Position numbers and translations under genes: made by a program. The notes beneath the pieces are model-generated. The model searched no databases and was not told the DNA's origin. It was given only the letters and a program-made list of their open reading frames with translations. Positions 25,798 to 37,486 of a stretch of DNA of 64,000 nt are shown piece after piece. Position 1 is the stretch's first letter. The number at the start of each line of letters is the position of its first letter. Source of the stretch: an uncultured Collinsella sp. (lineage in GTDB: Bacteria > Actinomycetota > Coriobacteriia > Coriobacteriales > Coriobacteriaceae); the NCBI GenBank assembly GCA_959604825.1, contig CAUHCN010000001.1, forward strand, positions 62,001 through 126,000, written 5' to 3'.

Positions 25798-26310
25798 TTA
25801 CTCGGAAAGCCAGACGACAGGCTCTTTAACAGCAACAGGGCCGGAAGCGTGCTCACGAAGAGTCGAGTTCTCCGAACGCTCGCACACGATAACGAAGACC
25901 GTGGGATCGAAGCCGGCGGCGCGGACCGCGTCGAAATCGACCTCGACGAGGGGCTGGCCCGCGTCGACATGGTCACCCTGGGCAACAAGCGCATGGAAGC
26001 CCTTGCCCTCAAGTTTAACAGTGTCGATTCCGATATGCAGCATCACCTGAGCAGAGCTGTCGTCGGACATGATGCCCAGCGCGTGCTCAGTCGGAAACAA
26101 CGCCGCGACGGTGCCGGAAACAGGAGCGCACACCGTTCCCTCTTGGGGAACCACGGCAACGCCATCGCCCACGGCGCGGCTGCTAAAAGCGGGGTCATTG
26201 GTATTTTCTAGATGAACAAGCTCGCCGGAAACGGGAGCGAGGATTTCGAACTCGGAAGCTGCAGTCTTCTGCTCATCCGAACCGCCCATCAGGCGAGAAA
26301 AGAAACCCAT
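25798..26310 (-). CDS. PTS glucose-family EIIA (Crr-like)
   Basis: A 170-residue phosphocarrier of the glucose EIIA family. The phosphorylated His92 lies in VMLHIGIDTVKLEG and the second active-site His76 in PTEHALG. The APVSGELVHL and GKGFHALV segments are diagnostic. ATG 26310 is used because AAGGG lies 10 bp upstream. It is the first gene of the alpha-glucoside operon and the only EIIA in the window. The MurNAc permease at 50120-51550 also lacks its own IIA, so this protein may serve both. Confidence 0.92.
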   Translation of the reverse strand: MGFFSRLMGGSDEQKTAASEFEILAPVSGELVHLENTNDPAFSSRAVGDGVAVVPQEGTVCAPVSGTVAALFPTEHALGIMSDDSSAQVMLHIGIDTVKLEGKGFHALVAQGDHVDAGQPLVEVDFDAVRAAGFDPTVFVIVCERSENSTLREHASGPVAVKEPVVWLSE

Positions 26311-26335
26311 GGTGGCATGTCCCTTCATAAATATA

Positions 26336-26398
26336 GCCCAACCAAAATCAAGCGAATGCATCCATAGAGACACACCCGTTCAAAGACTTTGGTTAGGC
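26336..26398 (-). terminator. Leader terminator mutually exclusive with the RAT hairpin
   Basis: On the minus strand GCCTAACCAAA (26388-26398) can pair with TTTGGTTGGGC (26336-26346), followed by TATATTTAT. The 5' arm shares GCCTAACC with the 3' half of the RAT-like hairpin, so both cannot form together. Confidence 0.5.
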
Positions 26399-26422
26399 CC
26401 ACGTCCGAGGGACTCGGTAACC
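26391..26422 (-). promoter_or_regulatory. RAT-like ribonucleic antiterminator in the PTS operon leader
   Basis: GGTTA/TAACC and CCGAG/CTCGG form two short stems separated by an asymmetric internal loop with a TCCC tip. This is the usual RAT architecture, although the sequence differs from Bacillus RATs. It precedes the IIA gene by about 80 bp. The LicT-like protein of the same operon is the expected ligand. Confidence 0.45.
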
Positions 26423-26484
26423 TTCCGCATTTCTTTTTACGCGAACTATTGCAGACAAGCCCAAAGCCGGAACAATCATTATGA

Positions 26485-26519
26485 CCGGTGAACGGTATTT
26501 ATTCTCCGATAAACGGTAT
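26485..26519. promoter_or_regulatory. Direct repeats at the PTS operon promoter
   Basis: CCGGTGAACGGTAT (26485) and CCGATAAACGGTAT (26506) are 14-bp direct repeats with a 21-bp offset, exactly two helical turns. They lie upstream of the RAT-like leader and probably bind a regulator on one DNA face. Confidence 0.45.
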
Positions 26520-26527
26520 CTATCTAT

Positions 26528-26574
26528 GCGGCACTTGGGGACGTTCCTTTTCTGCCGGCACCCAGGGACACTCC
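26528..26574. repeat. Dispersed GGGACGTTCC/TGCCGGCA element, copy 2 (partial)
   Basis: GCACTTGGGGACGTTCCTTT is followed by TGCCGGCA and an AGGGACACTCC module. It has one arm of the complete hairpin at 14998, so this is a shortened copy between the PTS promoter and the helicase terminator. Confidence 0.7.
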
Positions 26575-26593
26575 TTGCTCTGGCCCCTTTGCA

Positions 26594-26630
26594 CCAAAAA
26601 GGGCCCCGAGCGTAGTTGCTCGGGGCCCTT
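26594..26630 (-). terminator. Terminator of the DEAD-box helicase gene
   Basis: A perfect 13-bp stem (AAGGGCCCCGAGC and complement) is followed on the minus strand by TTTTTGG. It lies 33 bp after the stop at 26663. Confidence 0.9.
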
Positions 26631-26662
26631 AGCTTGCCTCACACTAGCGTGCGACGCGTATG

Positions 26663-28906
<2,244 letters not shown>

Positions 28907-29179
28907 ATGTTGTTGTTCCTTATCTGCACGCGTTATGGGCACGGCATGCGGCCGCGCGAGCGTGCTTGGTAGTGCGCTAATACATACAAAAACAGGTGCG
29001 CACAGAGAGGACGTTGCTCAGCACGCTGGCGATCGCTTTGGCAGCCCTATCACGCGCCGTCCAGACGCAGCGGCCCTAAGCGATGGAGCAGATTCGCCGC
29101 AGGTTAGTATACCCGTACTCCGCATGCCCCCACGTAAACCACAGATGACGGGGCGGCCGGGATGTGCGCGGGTTGATTG
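28907..29179. other. Upstream region of the helicase gene, no gene seen
   Basis: This 273-bp GC-rich stretch should contain the helicase promoter and a long 5' leader. No ORF with protein character and no recognised RNA gene was found. The palindrome array starts at its right end. Confidence 0.4.
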
Positions 29180-29314
29180 TCTCAATCTGTAACACCTACA
29201 GGGTAAAACCGGGTCCTGCTGTTACAGATCGAGACGTTGAGTTGCCAGCCAACGGTTTATCTCAATCTGTAACAGTAACTCGGCAAAAACCGGTCTTGCT
29301 GTTACAGATTGAGA
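29180..29314. repeat. 55-bp palindrome array, locus 1 (two units)
   Basis: Units at 29180-29234 and 29260-29314 each consist of TCTCAATCTGTAACA, 25 bp and TGTTACAGATYGAGA. The gap between units is also 25 bp, giving an 80-bp period. The centres read in the reverse direction relative to the arrays at 42394 and 44882. The locus lies between the divergent helicase and copA genes. Confidence 0.92.
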
Positions 29315-29388
29315 TATTTAGCAAGGATGGCCAACGACTGAACAGCCATCCTCAACCGTAGCGAAATGTCATACATTTCAACTCCAAC

Positions 29389-29419
29389 TAGACACCCCCA
29401 GGGGGTATGGGTGTATAGT
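29389..29419 (+). promoter_or_regulatory. copA promoter with CsoR-type operator
   Basis: TAGACA (29389-29394) and TATAGT (29414-29419) are separated by 19 bp. The spacer contains ACCCCC-A-GGGGGT, a G/C-tract palindrome of the type bound by CsoR repressors, whose gene is third in this operon. Confidence 0.6.
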
Positions 29420-29466
29420 ATCGGCAGGTTAACAATTCCAACACCGAACCACAGAAAGGAGAAGCC

Positions 29467-31809
29467 ATGGCTCAAGATAAGTTCGACGTGGGCGGCATGA
29501 CATGCGCCGCCTGCCAAGCGCATGTGGACCGCGCCGTGAGCAAGCTCGACGGCGTCCAAAGCGTCGCGGTCAACCTGCTCGCCGGTTCCATGATGGTCGA
29601 CTACGACCCCGCGCAGGTCACCCCCGACGATATCTGCACCGCCGTCGACCGCGCGGGCTACTCGGCCTCGCCCGTCGATGCGGGCACCGGTGCCGCCGGC
29701 TCAAACGGCAGTGCGCAAGCCAGCTCCGGCGCCGCCCATATGGAGTCGCCCACCAAAAAGCTGGAGGCCGCCGCCTCCGCCATGCGCACCCGCCTCATCA
29801 TCTCGATCATCTTCCTCATCCCGCTGTTCTACATAGGCATGGGGCACATGCTCGGTTGGCCGCTACCCGGCATTTTCACCGACCATACCCACAGCATGAC
29901 GCTCGCGCTCACCGAGCTCGTCCTGCTCATCCCCATCGTCTACGTCAACGACGCGTACTTTATCAACGGGTTTAAATCGCTCGCGCACGGCGCGCCGACC
30001 ATGGACGCTCTCATCGCCGTCGGCGCCACCGCGTCGATCGCCTGGTCGCTCTATGCCATGTTTATCATGGCCGACCAGCTGGCCGCCGGGCAAATCCACG
30101 AGGCCATGATGACGGGCATGGACAACCTGTATTTTGAGAGTGCGGGCACGATCCTGTCGCTCGTCACTGTGGGCAAATACCTCGAGACACGCAGCAAATC
30201 CAAAACCGGCGGCGCTATCGAGGCGCTCATCGACTTGGCACCCAAGACTGCGACCGTCGTTGCCGACGACGGCACCGAAACCACCGTCGACGTCGACAGT
30301 ATCCTTCCCGGCCAGGTCCTACGCGTGCGCCCCGGAGAGTCCATCCCCGTCGATGGCGTGGTGCTCGAGGGCAGCTCGGCCCTGGACGAGAGTGCGCTCA
30401 CCGGCGAGTCTATCCCCGTGGAAAAGACCGCCGGCGACACCGTCAACGCCGCCACCGTCAACCGCACCGGTTCGTTTACCTTCCGCGCCACGCGGGTGGG
30501 TGCCGAGACATCGCTCGCCAAGATTATCCAGCTCGTCGAGGACGCCAACGCCACCAAGGCGCCCATCGCCCGCATGGCCGACAAGGTCGCCGGCGTGTTC
30601 GTGCCCGTGGTGTTTGTAATCTCTGCCGTAACTTTTGTGGCGTGGATGGTGCTGACCGGAAGCATCAACGAAGCGCTTACCTCCGCTGTCGCCGTGCTGG
30701 TGATCAGTTGTCCGTGCGCGCTCGGCCTGGCCACGCCCGTCGCCATTATGGTGGGCACCGGCAAGGGCGCCGAGATGGGCATTCTGTTTAAGAGCGCTGA
30801 GGCGCTGGAGAACCTGCGCAGCGTGGGCACCGTGGTGCTCGATAAGACGGGCACGGTCACCCGCGGCAAGCCGGCCGTGACCGACGTTGTGGTTGTCGCG
30901 CGCGCCGACGGCTCGCCCGCTATGAGTGAAAAGGCGTTACTGAAGCTCGCTGCCGCGCTGGAGCGCTCGAGCGAGCACCCGCTGGCCGAGGCGATCATGG
31001 CCGAGTGCGAGTCGCGCGGAATCGTGGCGCGCACGGTCGAGGACTTTGCCGCCGCGCCTGGACGAGGCGTTACGGCGCGCGAGGGACAAAACGTCATCGC
31101 TGCCGGCAACGTGCGCCTGATGGTCGAGCTGGGCGCGAAGGTGCCCGCCGGCCTTGCCGAGCAATTTGCCGCCGAGGGCAAGACGCCGCTGTTCTTTGCC
31201 AAGAACGGCGAGCTTGTCGGCACCATCGCCGTGGCTGATGAGGTCAAGGAGACGAGCGCCGAGGCCATCGCCGCGCTCCGCAAGCTCGGCGTCGATGTGC
31301 GCATGCTCACTGGCGACAACCGCGTGACGGCCGAGGCCATCGCCCGCCGCGTGGGACTGAGCAGCGAGCAGGTCATCGCCGACGTCCTCCCCGCCGACAA
31401 GGAACGCCACGTGCGCGAACTGCAGGATGCGGGCGGCAAGGTCGCCATGGTGGGCGACGGCATCAACGACTCCCCCGCCCTGGCGCGCGCCGACGTGGGC
31501 CTTGCTATCGGCACCGGCGCCGACATCGCCAAGGAGGGCGCCGACGTGGTACTCATGCGCAGCGACCTCATGGACGTCGCCCGAGCCATCGAGCTTTCGC
31601 GCGCCACGATCCGCAACATCAAGCAGGACCTGTTCTGGGCACTGTTCTACAACGGCATCGGCATTCCGCTGGCGGCGGGCGTGTTCTTCCCGCTCACCGG
31701 ATGGCAGCTCTCGCCGATGTTTGGCGCCGCGGCCATGAGCCTGTCGAGCGTGTGCGTCGTAAGCAATGCGCTGCGCCTGCGAACCTTTAAGCCTAAAGTG
31801 GCAAAATAG
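29467..31809 (+). CDS. copA: Copper-translocating P1B-type ATPase
   Basis: A 780-residue Cu(I) exporter. One N-terminal heavy-metal domain carries GMTCAAC (Cys13, Cys16). Eight membrane helices include the CPC motif (Cys415-Pro-Cys417 in SCPCALGLATP). The phosphorylated Asp459 is in DKTGTVT, TGES lies in the actuator domain and GDGINDSPAL (about residue 663) in the hinge. HP in SSEHPLAEAI is the P1B nucleotide-site signature. GAAAGGAG precedes the ATG. It forms an operon with copZ and csoR, and the operator-like promoter indicates derepression by copper. Confidence 0.95.
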   Translation: MAQDKFDVGGMTCAACQAHVDRAVSKLDGVQSVAVNLLAGSMMVDYDPAQVTPDDICTAVDRAGYSASPVDAGTGAAGSNGSAQASSGAAHMESPTKKLEAAASAMRTRLIISIIFLIPLFYIGMGHMLGWPLPGIFTDHTHSMTLALTELVLLIPIVYVNDAYFINGFKSLAHGAPTMDALIAVGATASIAWSLYAMFIMADQLAAGQIHEAMMTGMDNLYFESAGTILSLVTVGKYLETRSKSKTGGAIEALIDLAPKTATVVADDGTETTVDVDSILPGQVLRVRPGESIPVDGVVLEGSSALDESALTGESIPVEKTAGDTVNAATVNRTGSFTFRATRVGAETSLAKIIQLVEDANATKAPIARMADKVAGVFVPVVFVISAVTFVAWMVLTGSINEALTSAVAVLVISCPCALGLATPVAIMVGTGKGAEMGILFKSAEALENLRSVGTVVLDKTGTVTRGKPAVTDVVVVARADGSPAMSEKALLKLAAALERSSEHPLAEAIMAECESRGIVARTVEDFAAAPGRGVTAREGQNVIAAGNVRLMVELGAKVPAGLAEQFAAEGKTPLFFAKNGELVGTIAVADEVKETSAEAIAALRKLGVDVRMLTGDNRVTAEAIARRVGLSSEQVIADVLPADKERHVRELQDAGGKVAMVGDGINDSPALARADVGLAIGTGADIAKEGADVVLMRSDLMDVARAIELSRATIRNIKQDLFWALFYNGIGIPLAAGVFFPLTGWQLSPMFGAAAMSLSSVCVVSNALRLRTFKPKVAK

Positions 31810-31835
31810 GCTCACTATTACGTCCATTTAGAACG

Positions 31836-31933
31836 GGTTTTCCAGGTGCCAGAGATTGACCTGAAAGAGGAGCGACGCGTACTTTGGTACGCGAGCGACG
31901 GCTTGAAGGTCAAGGTCGGGTGCCTGGGAAAGC
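31836..31933 (+). other. Structured intercistronic hairpin between copA and copZ
   Basis: Arms of about 28 bases (31836-31863 and 31905-31933) pair imperfectly, several times through G-U wobbles, so the structure suits RNA better than DNA. Inside are a bulged region and a perfect GCGTAC-TTTG-GTACGC hairpin. It may set differential expression of copA relative to copZ-csoR. Confidence 0.5.
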
Positions 31934-31956
31934 CGACACAACAGAGAGGAATACCG

Positions 31957-32178
31957 ATGCGATACACAATCAAGACTTCCGGCCTCATGTGCGGCCACTG
32001 CGACGCCACCGTCGAGACGGCGTTGCTCAACGTTGCCGGCGTGACCGACGCCGATGCCGATCACGAGACTCAGACCGTCCAGGTGGAGTGCGCCGACACC
32101 GTGACCGCCGAGCAGCTCGCCGCCGCTGTCGAGGCCGCGGGTGAGAAGTTCCACGCCCTTTCGGTGACCGCCGCGTAA
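31957..32178 (+). CDS. copZ: Copper chaperone CopZ-like heavy-metal-associated protein
   Basis: A 73-residue ferredoxin-like HMA protein with the metal motif MCGHC (in GLMCGHCDATVE), one residue pattern short of the usual MxCxxC spacing only in wording: Met, Cys, two residues, Cys. It is expected to hand Cu(I) to CopA in the cytosol. AGAGAGGA lies 6 bp before the ATG. An upstream in-frame-looking stretch from 31846 belongs to the hairpin, not to the protein. It lies between copA and csoR. Confidence 0.9.
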   Translation: MRYTIKTSGLMCGHCDATVETALLNVAGVTDADADHETQTVQVECADTVTAEQLAAAVEAAGEKFHALSVTAA

Positions 32179-32221
32179 CGACCCGCACGTACCCCCCCCC
32201 GACCAGAAACGAGGACCCGCC

Positions 32222-32494
32222 ATGATGGCAGACCACAAATCGGTAACCCGCATGCTCAAGACGGCACGCGGCCAGATCGACGGCATCTTGCGGATGGTCG
32301 ATGAGGACCGTTACTGCGTCGATATTTCCACGCAGCTCATGGCAACGCAGGCGCTCATTGCGCGCATCAACGCCGACGTGCTCAAGGCGCATATCGAGGG
32401 CTGCGTGACTTCGGCAATCGAATCGGGCGACGAAGACCTCAAGGCCGCCAAGCTCGCCGAGATCGAACGCGTCGTCGACAAGCTCTCCAAGTAA
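32222..32494 (+). CDS. csoR: CsoR family copper-sensing repressor
   Basis: A 90-residue all-helical DUF156 regulator. The Cu(I)-site triad C-H-C is present as Cys32 (DRYCVDIS), His57 and Cys61 (KAHIEGCV). The RGQIDGILRMV signature is typical. Such proteins bind GC-rich palindromes and release them upon Cu(I) binding. The operator-like site at the copA promoter is the expected target. Two adjacent ATG codons exist; GAGG upstream favours the first. The operon ends here, followed by a repeat element. Confidence 0.92.
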   Translation: MMADHKSVTRMLKTARGQIDGILRMVDEDRYCVDISTQLMATQALIARINADVLKAHIEGCVTSAIESGDEDLKAAKLAEIERVVDKLSK

Positions 32495-32498
32495 TTGG

Positions 32499-32585
32499 GG
32501 CATTGGGGACGGACTGCTTTGCACCTTCTTGGTGCATCGGGGACAGGTATGTTTGCACCACCTTGGTGCAGATTGACCTGTCCCC
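32499..32585. repeat. Nested hairpin element with GGGGACAGGT arms
   Basis: GGGGACAGGT (32539-32548) and ACCTGTCCCC (32576-32585) are perfect arms around an inner TGCACC/GGTGCA hairpin. A second TGCACC-TTCT-TGGTGCA hairpin lies just before, at 32519-32536, preceded by TTGGGGACGG. The modules recall the GGGACGTTCC family but are not identical. The element follows csoR and could act as its terminator. Confidence 0.65.
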
Positions 32586-32640
32586 CTTGCTCTAAATCGG
32601 GTATAAAGGCGTGCAGCATATCGAACGAAAGGCAATTTGC

Positions 32641-33114
32641 ATGAATGACTTTATGAAGGGCCGCAATGGCGCCGATGAGCTCACCATCGTTATGGGCTTT
32701 GTCGGCATCGTCATCGCGATGATCGGATCGATAGCCCATATCCAGTGGCTCAGCTGGATTGCCATCGCCGTAATCGTGATTGGCGTGCTGCGCGGCCTGT
32801 CCAAAAACATCGACGCACGTCGCAAGGAAAACGCGGCCTTTGTCGCCGCGACCGCTAACGTCCCCGGCCTGGGCAAGTTCGTAGCGAGCTTGGGTAGCGG
32901 CGCCGCGGCTGCCAACGCCTCGCGCACGGCCGGTACCAGCAAGGAAGACTTTGAGCGTGCCAAGCGCACGGCCAAGAAGATGTGGAAGGGTCGCAAGACC
33001 ACAGCATACCTCAAGTGCCCCAACTGCGGCCAGATGCTCTCCGTCCCCAAGGGCAAAGGCAAGATCCGCGTCACCTGCCCCAAGTGCCACGCCAAGATGG
33101 AAACCCGCTCCTAA
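32641..33114 (+). CDS. Membrane protein with C-terminal zinc ribbon, function unknown
   Basis: A 157-residue protein. Two hydrophobic segments (about residues 15-35 and 38-55) precede an Ala/Ser-rich cytosolic stretch and a basic region. The C-terminus holds a zinc ribbon with CPNCG and CPKCH about 20 residues apart. The architecture is common among small Actinobacterial and Firmicute membrane proteins of unknown role. AAAGG lies 8 bp before ATG 32641. No operon partner is evident. Confidence 0.75.
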   Translation: MNDFMKGRNGADELTIVMGFVGIVIAMIGSIAHIQWLSWIAIAVIVIGVLRGLSKNIDARRKENAAFVAATANVPGLGKFVASLGSGAAAANASRTAGTSKEDFERAKRTAKKMWKGRKTTAYLKCPNCGQMLSVPKGKGKIRVTCPKCHAKMETRS

Positions 33115-33176
33115 CGCCCGCACGCGGGACAAATTAATCAGGTTTGTTTGTCCCAAATCTTAAGTATTTGTTCGAT

Positions 33177-33214
33177 AAAAAAGCTGAGGCCTCGTGTTGA
33201 GACCTCAGCTTTTT
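33177..33214. terminator. Bidirectional terminator
   Basis: AAAAGCTGAGGCCTC pairs with GAGACCTCAGCTTTT. A-tract and T-tract on either side allow use in both directions, by the zinc-ribbon gene (+) and the amidohydrolase gene (-). Confidence 0.88.
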
Positions 33215-33247
33215 GCATGCGGCAACGGAGCTGCCCCTTTGTCACAT

Positions 33248-34618
33248 CTACGCCACACCGTCGCGGGCCAGCTCCTCAGCCAGCGCTTCGGCAGGCATGG
33301 CCATAATCGCGTCGAGCTCGGCGTCCACCTCGGGAATACGCTTCACCTTGAGCTTGCGTACCAAATCACCGCGACACATCACATGCGTCGGCTCACGCAG
33401 AGCGCACAGGTCATCGAGCGGATTCTTGCGCGTCACCAGGATATCGGCGGCCTTGCCGCACTCGATCGTACCGGTCTCGACGCCCAGCCCCAGCAGCTCG
33501 GCGTTGACTTGCGTAGCCGTATGCAGCGCGAAGGCGTTGCTCACACCGACATACTTGGCAAAATAGGCCACCTCACGCCACATGTCGTACTGCGTCACGA
33601 ACGGGCAGCTTGAGTCCGTGCCCAGGCCCACCTTAATGCCAGCTTCCAGCGCGGCACGGGCGCTCTCGATGATGCCCGAGCACACGATGTCGCCGTTCTT
33701 CTTTTGTGTATCGGTCGAATGGGTCTTTTCCGGGTCGAGCAATACAAACGGCAGCGCCGGGCTGATCGTGCAGGTCACGCTCGGCGCGCGTCCCTCGAGC
33801 TGTGTGCCCGCGGCGCCGCGATACAGCTCCAGGATCTCGGGCGTCATCGGGGCACCGTGCTCGATCGTGTCGACCCCGGCCTCAAGCGCGGCCTTCACGC
33901 CCTCGGTGCTCTCGACATGAGCCATAACCGGCAGGCCCACCTCGTGCGCCGCCTTGCACGCCGCCGCGGCAACATCGATCGGCATGCGCAGCACGCCCGG
34001 CTCGCCAACTTCGGTCGCGTCGAACACGCCACCCGTCACGAACAACTTGATGACGTCGGCACCACGAGCGTACAAGTCGCGCACCTGTTCGGCCGCCTCG
34101 TCGGGCGTATTGGCGACCTGCGCGAACAGCCCCGCGCCGTGGCCACCCGGCACTGTAACGCCCGTTCCCGGCGCTACCAGACGCAGACCCTGATACTTGC
34201 CGGCATCGATAGCATCGCGCACGGCGATGTCGGCAAACAGCGGGTCACCCGCACCGCGCACCGTAGTCACGCCGCTTGCCAGCTGCTGTTGGGCGCTGCC
34301 TTTGAGGATGTGGCGAACGATGGCGCGGCCCACGGGATTGTCGAGCTTCTTCATCAGCGCGCCCGCATCACCCGCCGAGACCGGCTTGCCCGAACCGCAC
34401 AGATGCACGTGCATATTGATGAGGCCCGGCATGAGATACGCCCCTGCCAGGTCGATGACCTCGGCCCCCGCTGGAGCTTGGGCCACAGCGCTCGGTCCCA
34501 TCCAGGTGATGATGCCACGCTCGACGACCACGGCCATATCGGGCTGCGGCTCCATATGCTCCGAACCATCCAGAACGGTCGCATTGATAAACAACGTGGA
34601 ACGATCGGCAGATGCCAT
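33248..34618 (-). CDS. Amidohydrolase family protein (imidazolonepropionase/Xaa-Pro dipeptidase-like)
   Basis: A 456-residue metal-dependent hydrolase of the amidohydrolase superfamily. The HxH metal site is in GLINMHVHLCG. A further VIKLFVTGGVF carries the likely carboxylated or bridging lysine, VMAHVES and DTIEHGAPM the two histidines, and GLGTDSSCPF the catalytic Asp. The beta-sandwich halves at each end are complete (LITRKNPLDDL-like C-terminus). This subgroup acts on cyclic amides, imidazolones or prolyl dipeptides, and the substrate cannot be told. ATG 34618 has GGGAGGAG upstream. Confidence 0.85.
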   Translation of the reverse strand: MASADRSTLFINATVLDGSEHMEPQPDMAVVVERGIITWMGPSAVAQAPAGAEVIDLAGAYLMPGLINMHVHLCGSGKPVSAGDAGALMKKLDNPVGRAIVRHILKGSAQQQLASGVTTVRGAGDPLFADIAVRDAIDAGKYQGLRLVAPGTGVTVPGGHGAGLFAQVANTPDEAAEQVRDLYARGADVIKLFVTGGVFDATEVGEPGVLRMPIDVAAAACKAAHEVGLPVMAHVESTEGVKAALEAGVDTIEHGAPMTPEILELYRGAAGTQLEGRAPSVTCTISPALPFVLLDPEKTHSTDTQKKNGDIVCSGIIESARAALEAGIKVGLGTDSSCPFVTQYDMWREVAYFAKYVGVSNAFALHTATQVNAELLGLGVETGTIECGKAADILVTRKNPLDDLCALREPTHVMCRGDLVRKLKVKRIPEVDAELDAIMAMPAEALAEELARDGVA

Positions 34619-34771
34619 ATCGAGCTCCTCCCTCACGATTAACTTGAACATTTGTCCATTATCACCTAATGCAGCGACCTAAAGTCGAGCATATCGGTTA
34701 ACGGAGGGACGAGAGAGATGTGAGGACAAACGGAGACAGCGTGGCGATACTTCGGCCGTGCTGACGAAACA

Positions 34772-34826
34772 CCTCAATCTGTAACAGTTAGGCCGCCCCC
34801 AGGCCGTTAAACGTTACAGATCGAGA
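34772..34826. repeat. 55-bp palindrome, locus 2 (single unit)
   Basis: Left arm CCTCAATCTGTAACA and right arm CGTTACAGATCGAGA flank a 25-bp centre. Total length is 55 bp, as in the other seven units. It lies between the unknown protein at 34868 and the amidohydrolase. Confidence 0.88.
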
Positions 34827-34867
34827 CAAAAGGGCAGAAGGCAAGGCAGGCGACAACCGCCCATCCT

Positions 34868-35575
34868 CTACCCCCACTCCTGCTCGTAGATGTTGAGCGA
34901 CTTTACGTACCGCCCCTGGGCGCCCATGATGTCGCGGACCAGACGCAAGAAGAAGCTGATGCACGAGGTGTCAAAGCCGTCCTGCAGGTCCTCCGGATGC
35001 ACCGCACCCGGCCCATCGACCGCCGTATCGCTCAGCCGCGCGATGTCATACAGGTAGAGCTGTCCCGCCGTAAGCCAGACATCGTCGACGCAGGCGAGGC
35101 GCACCGCAATCGCGCCGTCACTCCAGTGCTCCTTCTGCACGATATGCGGATCGTAGACATCAAAGCGATGATCGGTGCGCGTGTCCTTCAGCACGACCAT
35201 GCCGGACGCAGGATTCTTGTCCAAAATGCCAAAGCGCGAGAAATACTGCGTGTCGCGTACCTGCTCGAGCCGCTTGAGCGAGGCAGGCGAAAGCGATGCC
35301 GGCGGCTCGTCAACATACAGCTCGAGCAGCGTTTTGCCATGGCGATAGGGGCGCTCAAACAGCAGCCAATCGGTAAACGCCATGTTGTAGGCCATGATTT
35401 CGTTTTGCGAAGGCTCAGTGCAATAGCTGAGCCACGGGTCGACAATGATCTCGAACTGTTCGCGCGCCGGCTCCAGGAATTGAAACTTCCGCAGCATCCA
35501 AAAGTGAGCCATGTCGGCAATATCGTTGCCGACGGCTTCGGCTAGCTCTGCTCGGTCAAAAGCGTGGTCAGTCAT
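34868..35575 (-). CDS. Conserved hypothetical protein
   Basis: A 235-residue soluble acidic protein that I do not recognise. It has no signal peptide, membrane helix or cysteine cluster. It contains aromatic-rich segments (AYNMAFTDWLLFERPYRHGK, QYFSRFGILDKN) and a predicted mixed alpha/beta fold. The start ATG is followed by MTDHAFDRAELAEAVGND; GAGGATGCC lies upstream. It stands alone between repeat elements. Confidence 0.75.
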   Translation of the reverse strand: MTDHAFDRAELAEAVGNDIADMAHFWMLRKFQFLEPAREQFEIIVDPWLSYCTEPSQNEIMAYNMAFTDWLLFERPYRHGKTLLELYVDEPPASLSPASLKRLEQVRDTQYFSRFGILDKNPASGMVVLKDTRTDHRFDVYDPHIVQKEHWSDGAIAVRLACVDDVWLTAGQLYLYDIARLSDTAVDGPGAVHPEDLQDGFDTSCISFFLRLVRDIMGAQGRYVKSLNIYEQEWG

Positions 35576-35871
35576 GGCATCCTCCTCAAACTGATGGACC
35601 TCAATTTGAGCTTACGAGGAAGGTGGGCAGCCACGACCAGCGCGGGCAAAATAGGCCTCCGACTGCAAACCAGATACTGACCAAACACTTGACGAAAAGC
35701 TTGATCGAAAATGCGCACCGCAACAAAACCGCAGGTAGACATAGACGGCCAACCCGCCCTTTTGAGCCAGATGCCCGCAGCCACCACAGAAACAACAGGT
35801 GACCACAGCCCGAGAAGTCGACAAATGAACATCCGTACGTCGACAAACGAGCAAACTGCTCGCAAATCCGC
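35576..35871. other. Intergenic region without recognised gene
   Basis: Open frames here overlap one another and look random. A short imperfect repetition around GTCGACAAA (35817 and 35838) was seen, but nothing identifiable as a gene, RNA or pseudogene. Confidence 0.4.
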
Positions 35872-35968
35872 AAGGAGTGTCCCCGAGTGCCGACAGAAAA
35901 GGAACGTCCCTAACTGCCGGCACTTAGGGACGTTCCTTTTGTGCCGGCAGTTAGGGACAGCCCTTTCC
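35872..35968. repeat. Dispersed GGGACGTTCC/TGCCGGCA hairpin element, copy 3
   Basis: AAAAGGAACGTCCCTA (35897-35912) and its perfect complement (35925-35940) flank an ACTGCCGGCACT centre. Partial extra units lie on both sides (GAGTGCCGACAG; GTGCCGGCAGTTAGGGACAG). Both strands end the stem with CCTTTT, so it may terminate gltD transcription from the right. Confidence 0.82.
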
Positions 35969-35999
35969 GATTCGATTGTTGAGTATCTCCGTGACTACT

Positions 36000-37481
<1,482 letters not shown>

Positions 37482-37486
37482 GGCAC

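Noticed and set aside
31846..31956. N-terminal extension of CopZ
   Set aside because: The extension coincides with the intercistronic hairpin. The internal ATG at 31957 has a good ribosome site and gives a standard 73-residue CopZ.
35576..35871. Decayed gene in the region right of the unknown protein
   Set aside because: Overlapping minus-strand frames have no family resemblance and no consistent frame-shifted match to a known protein.
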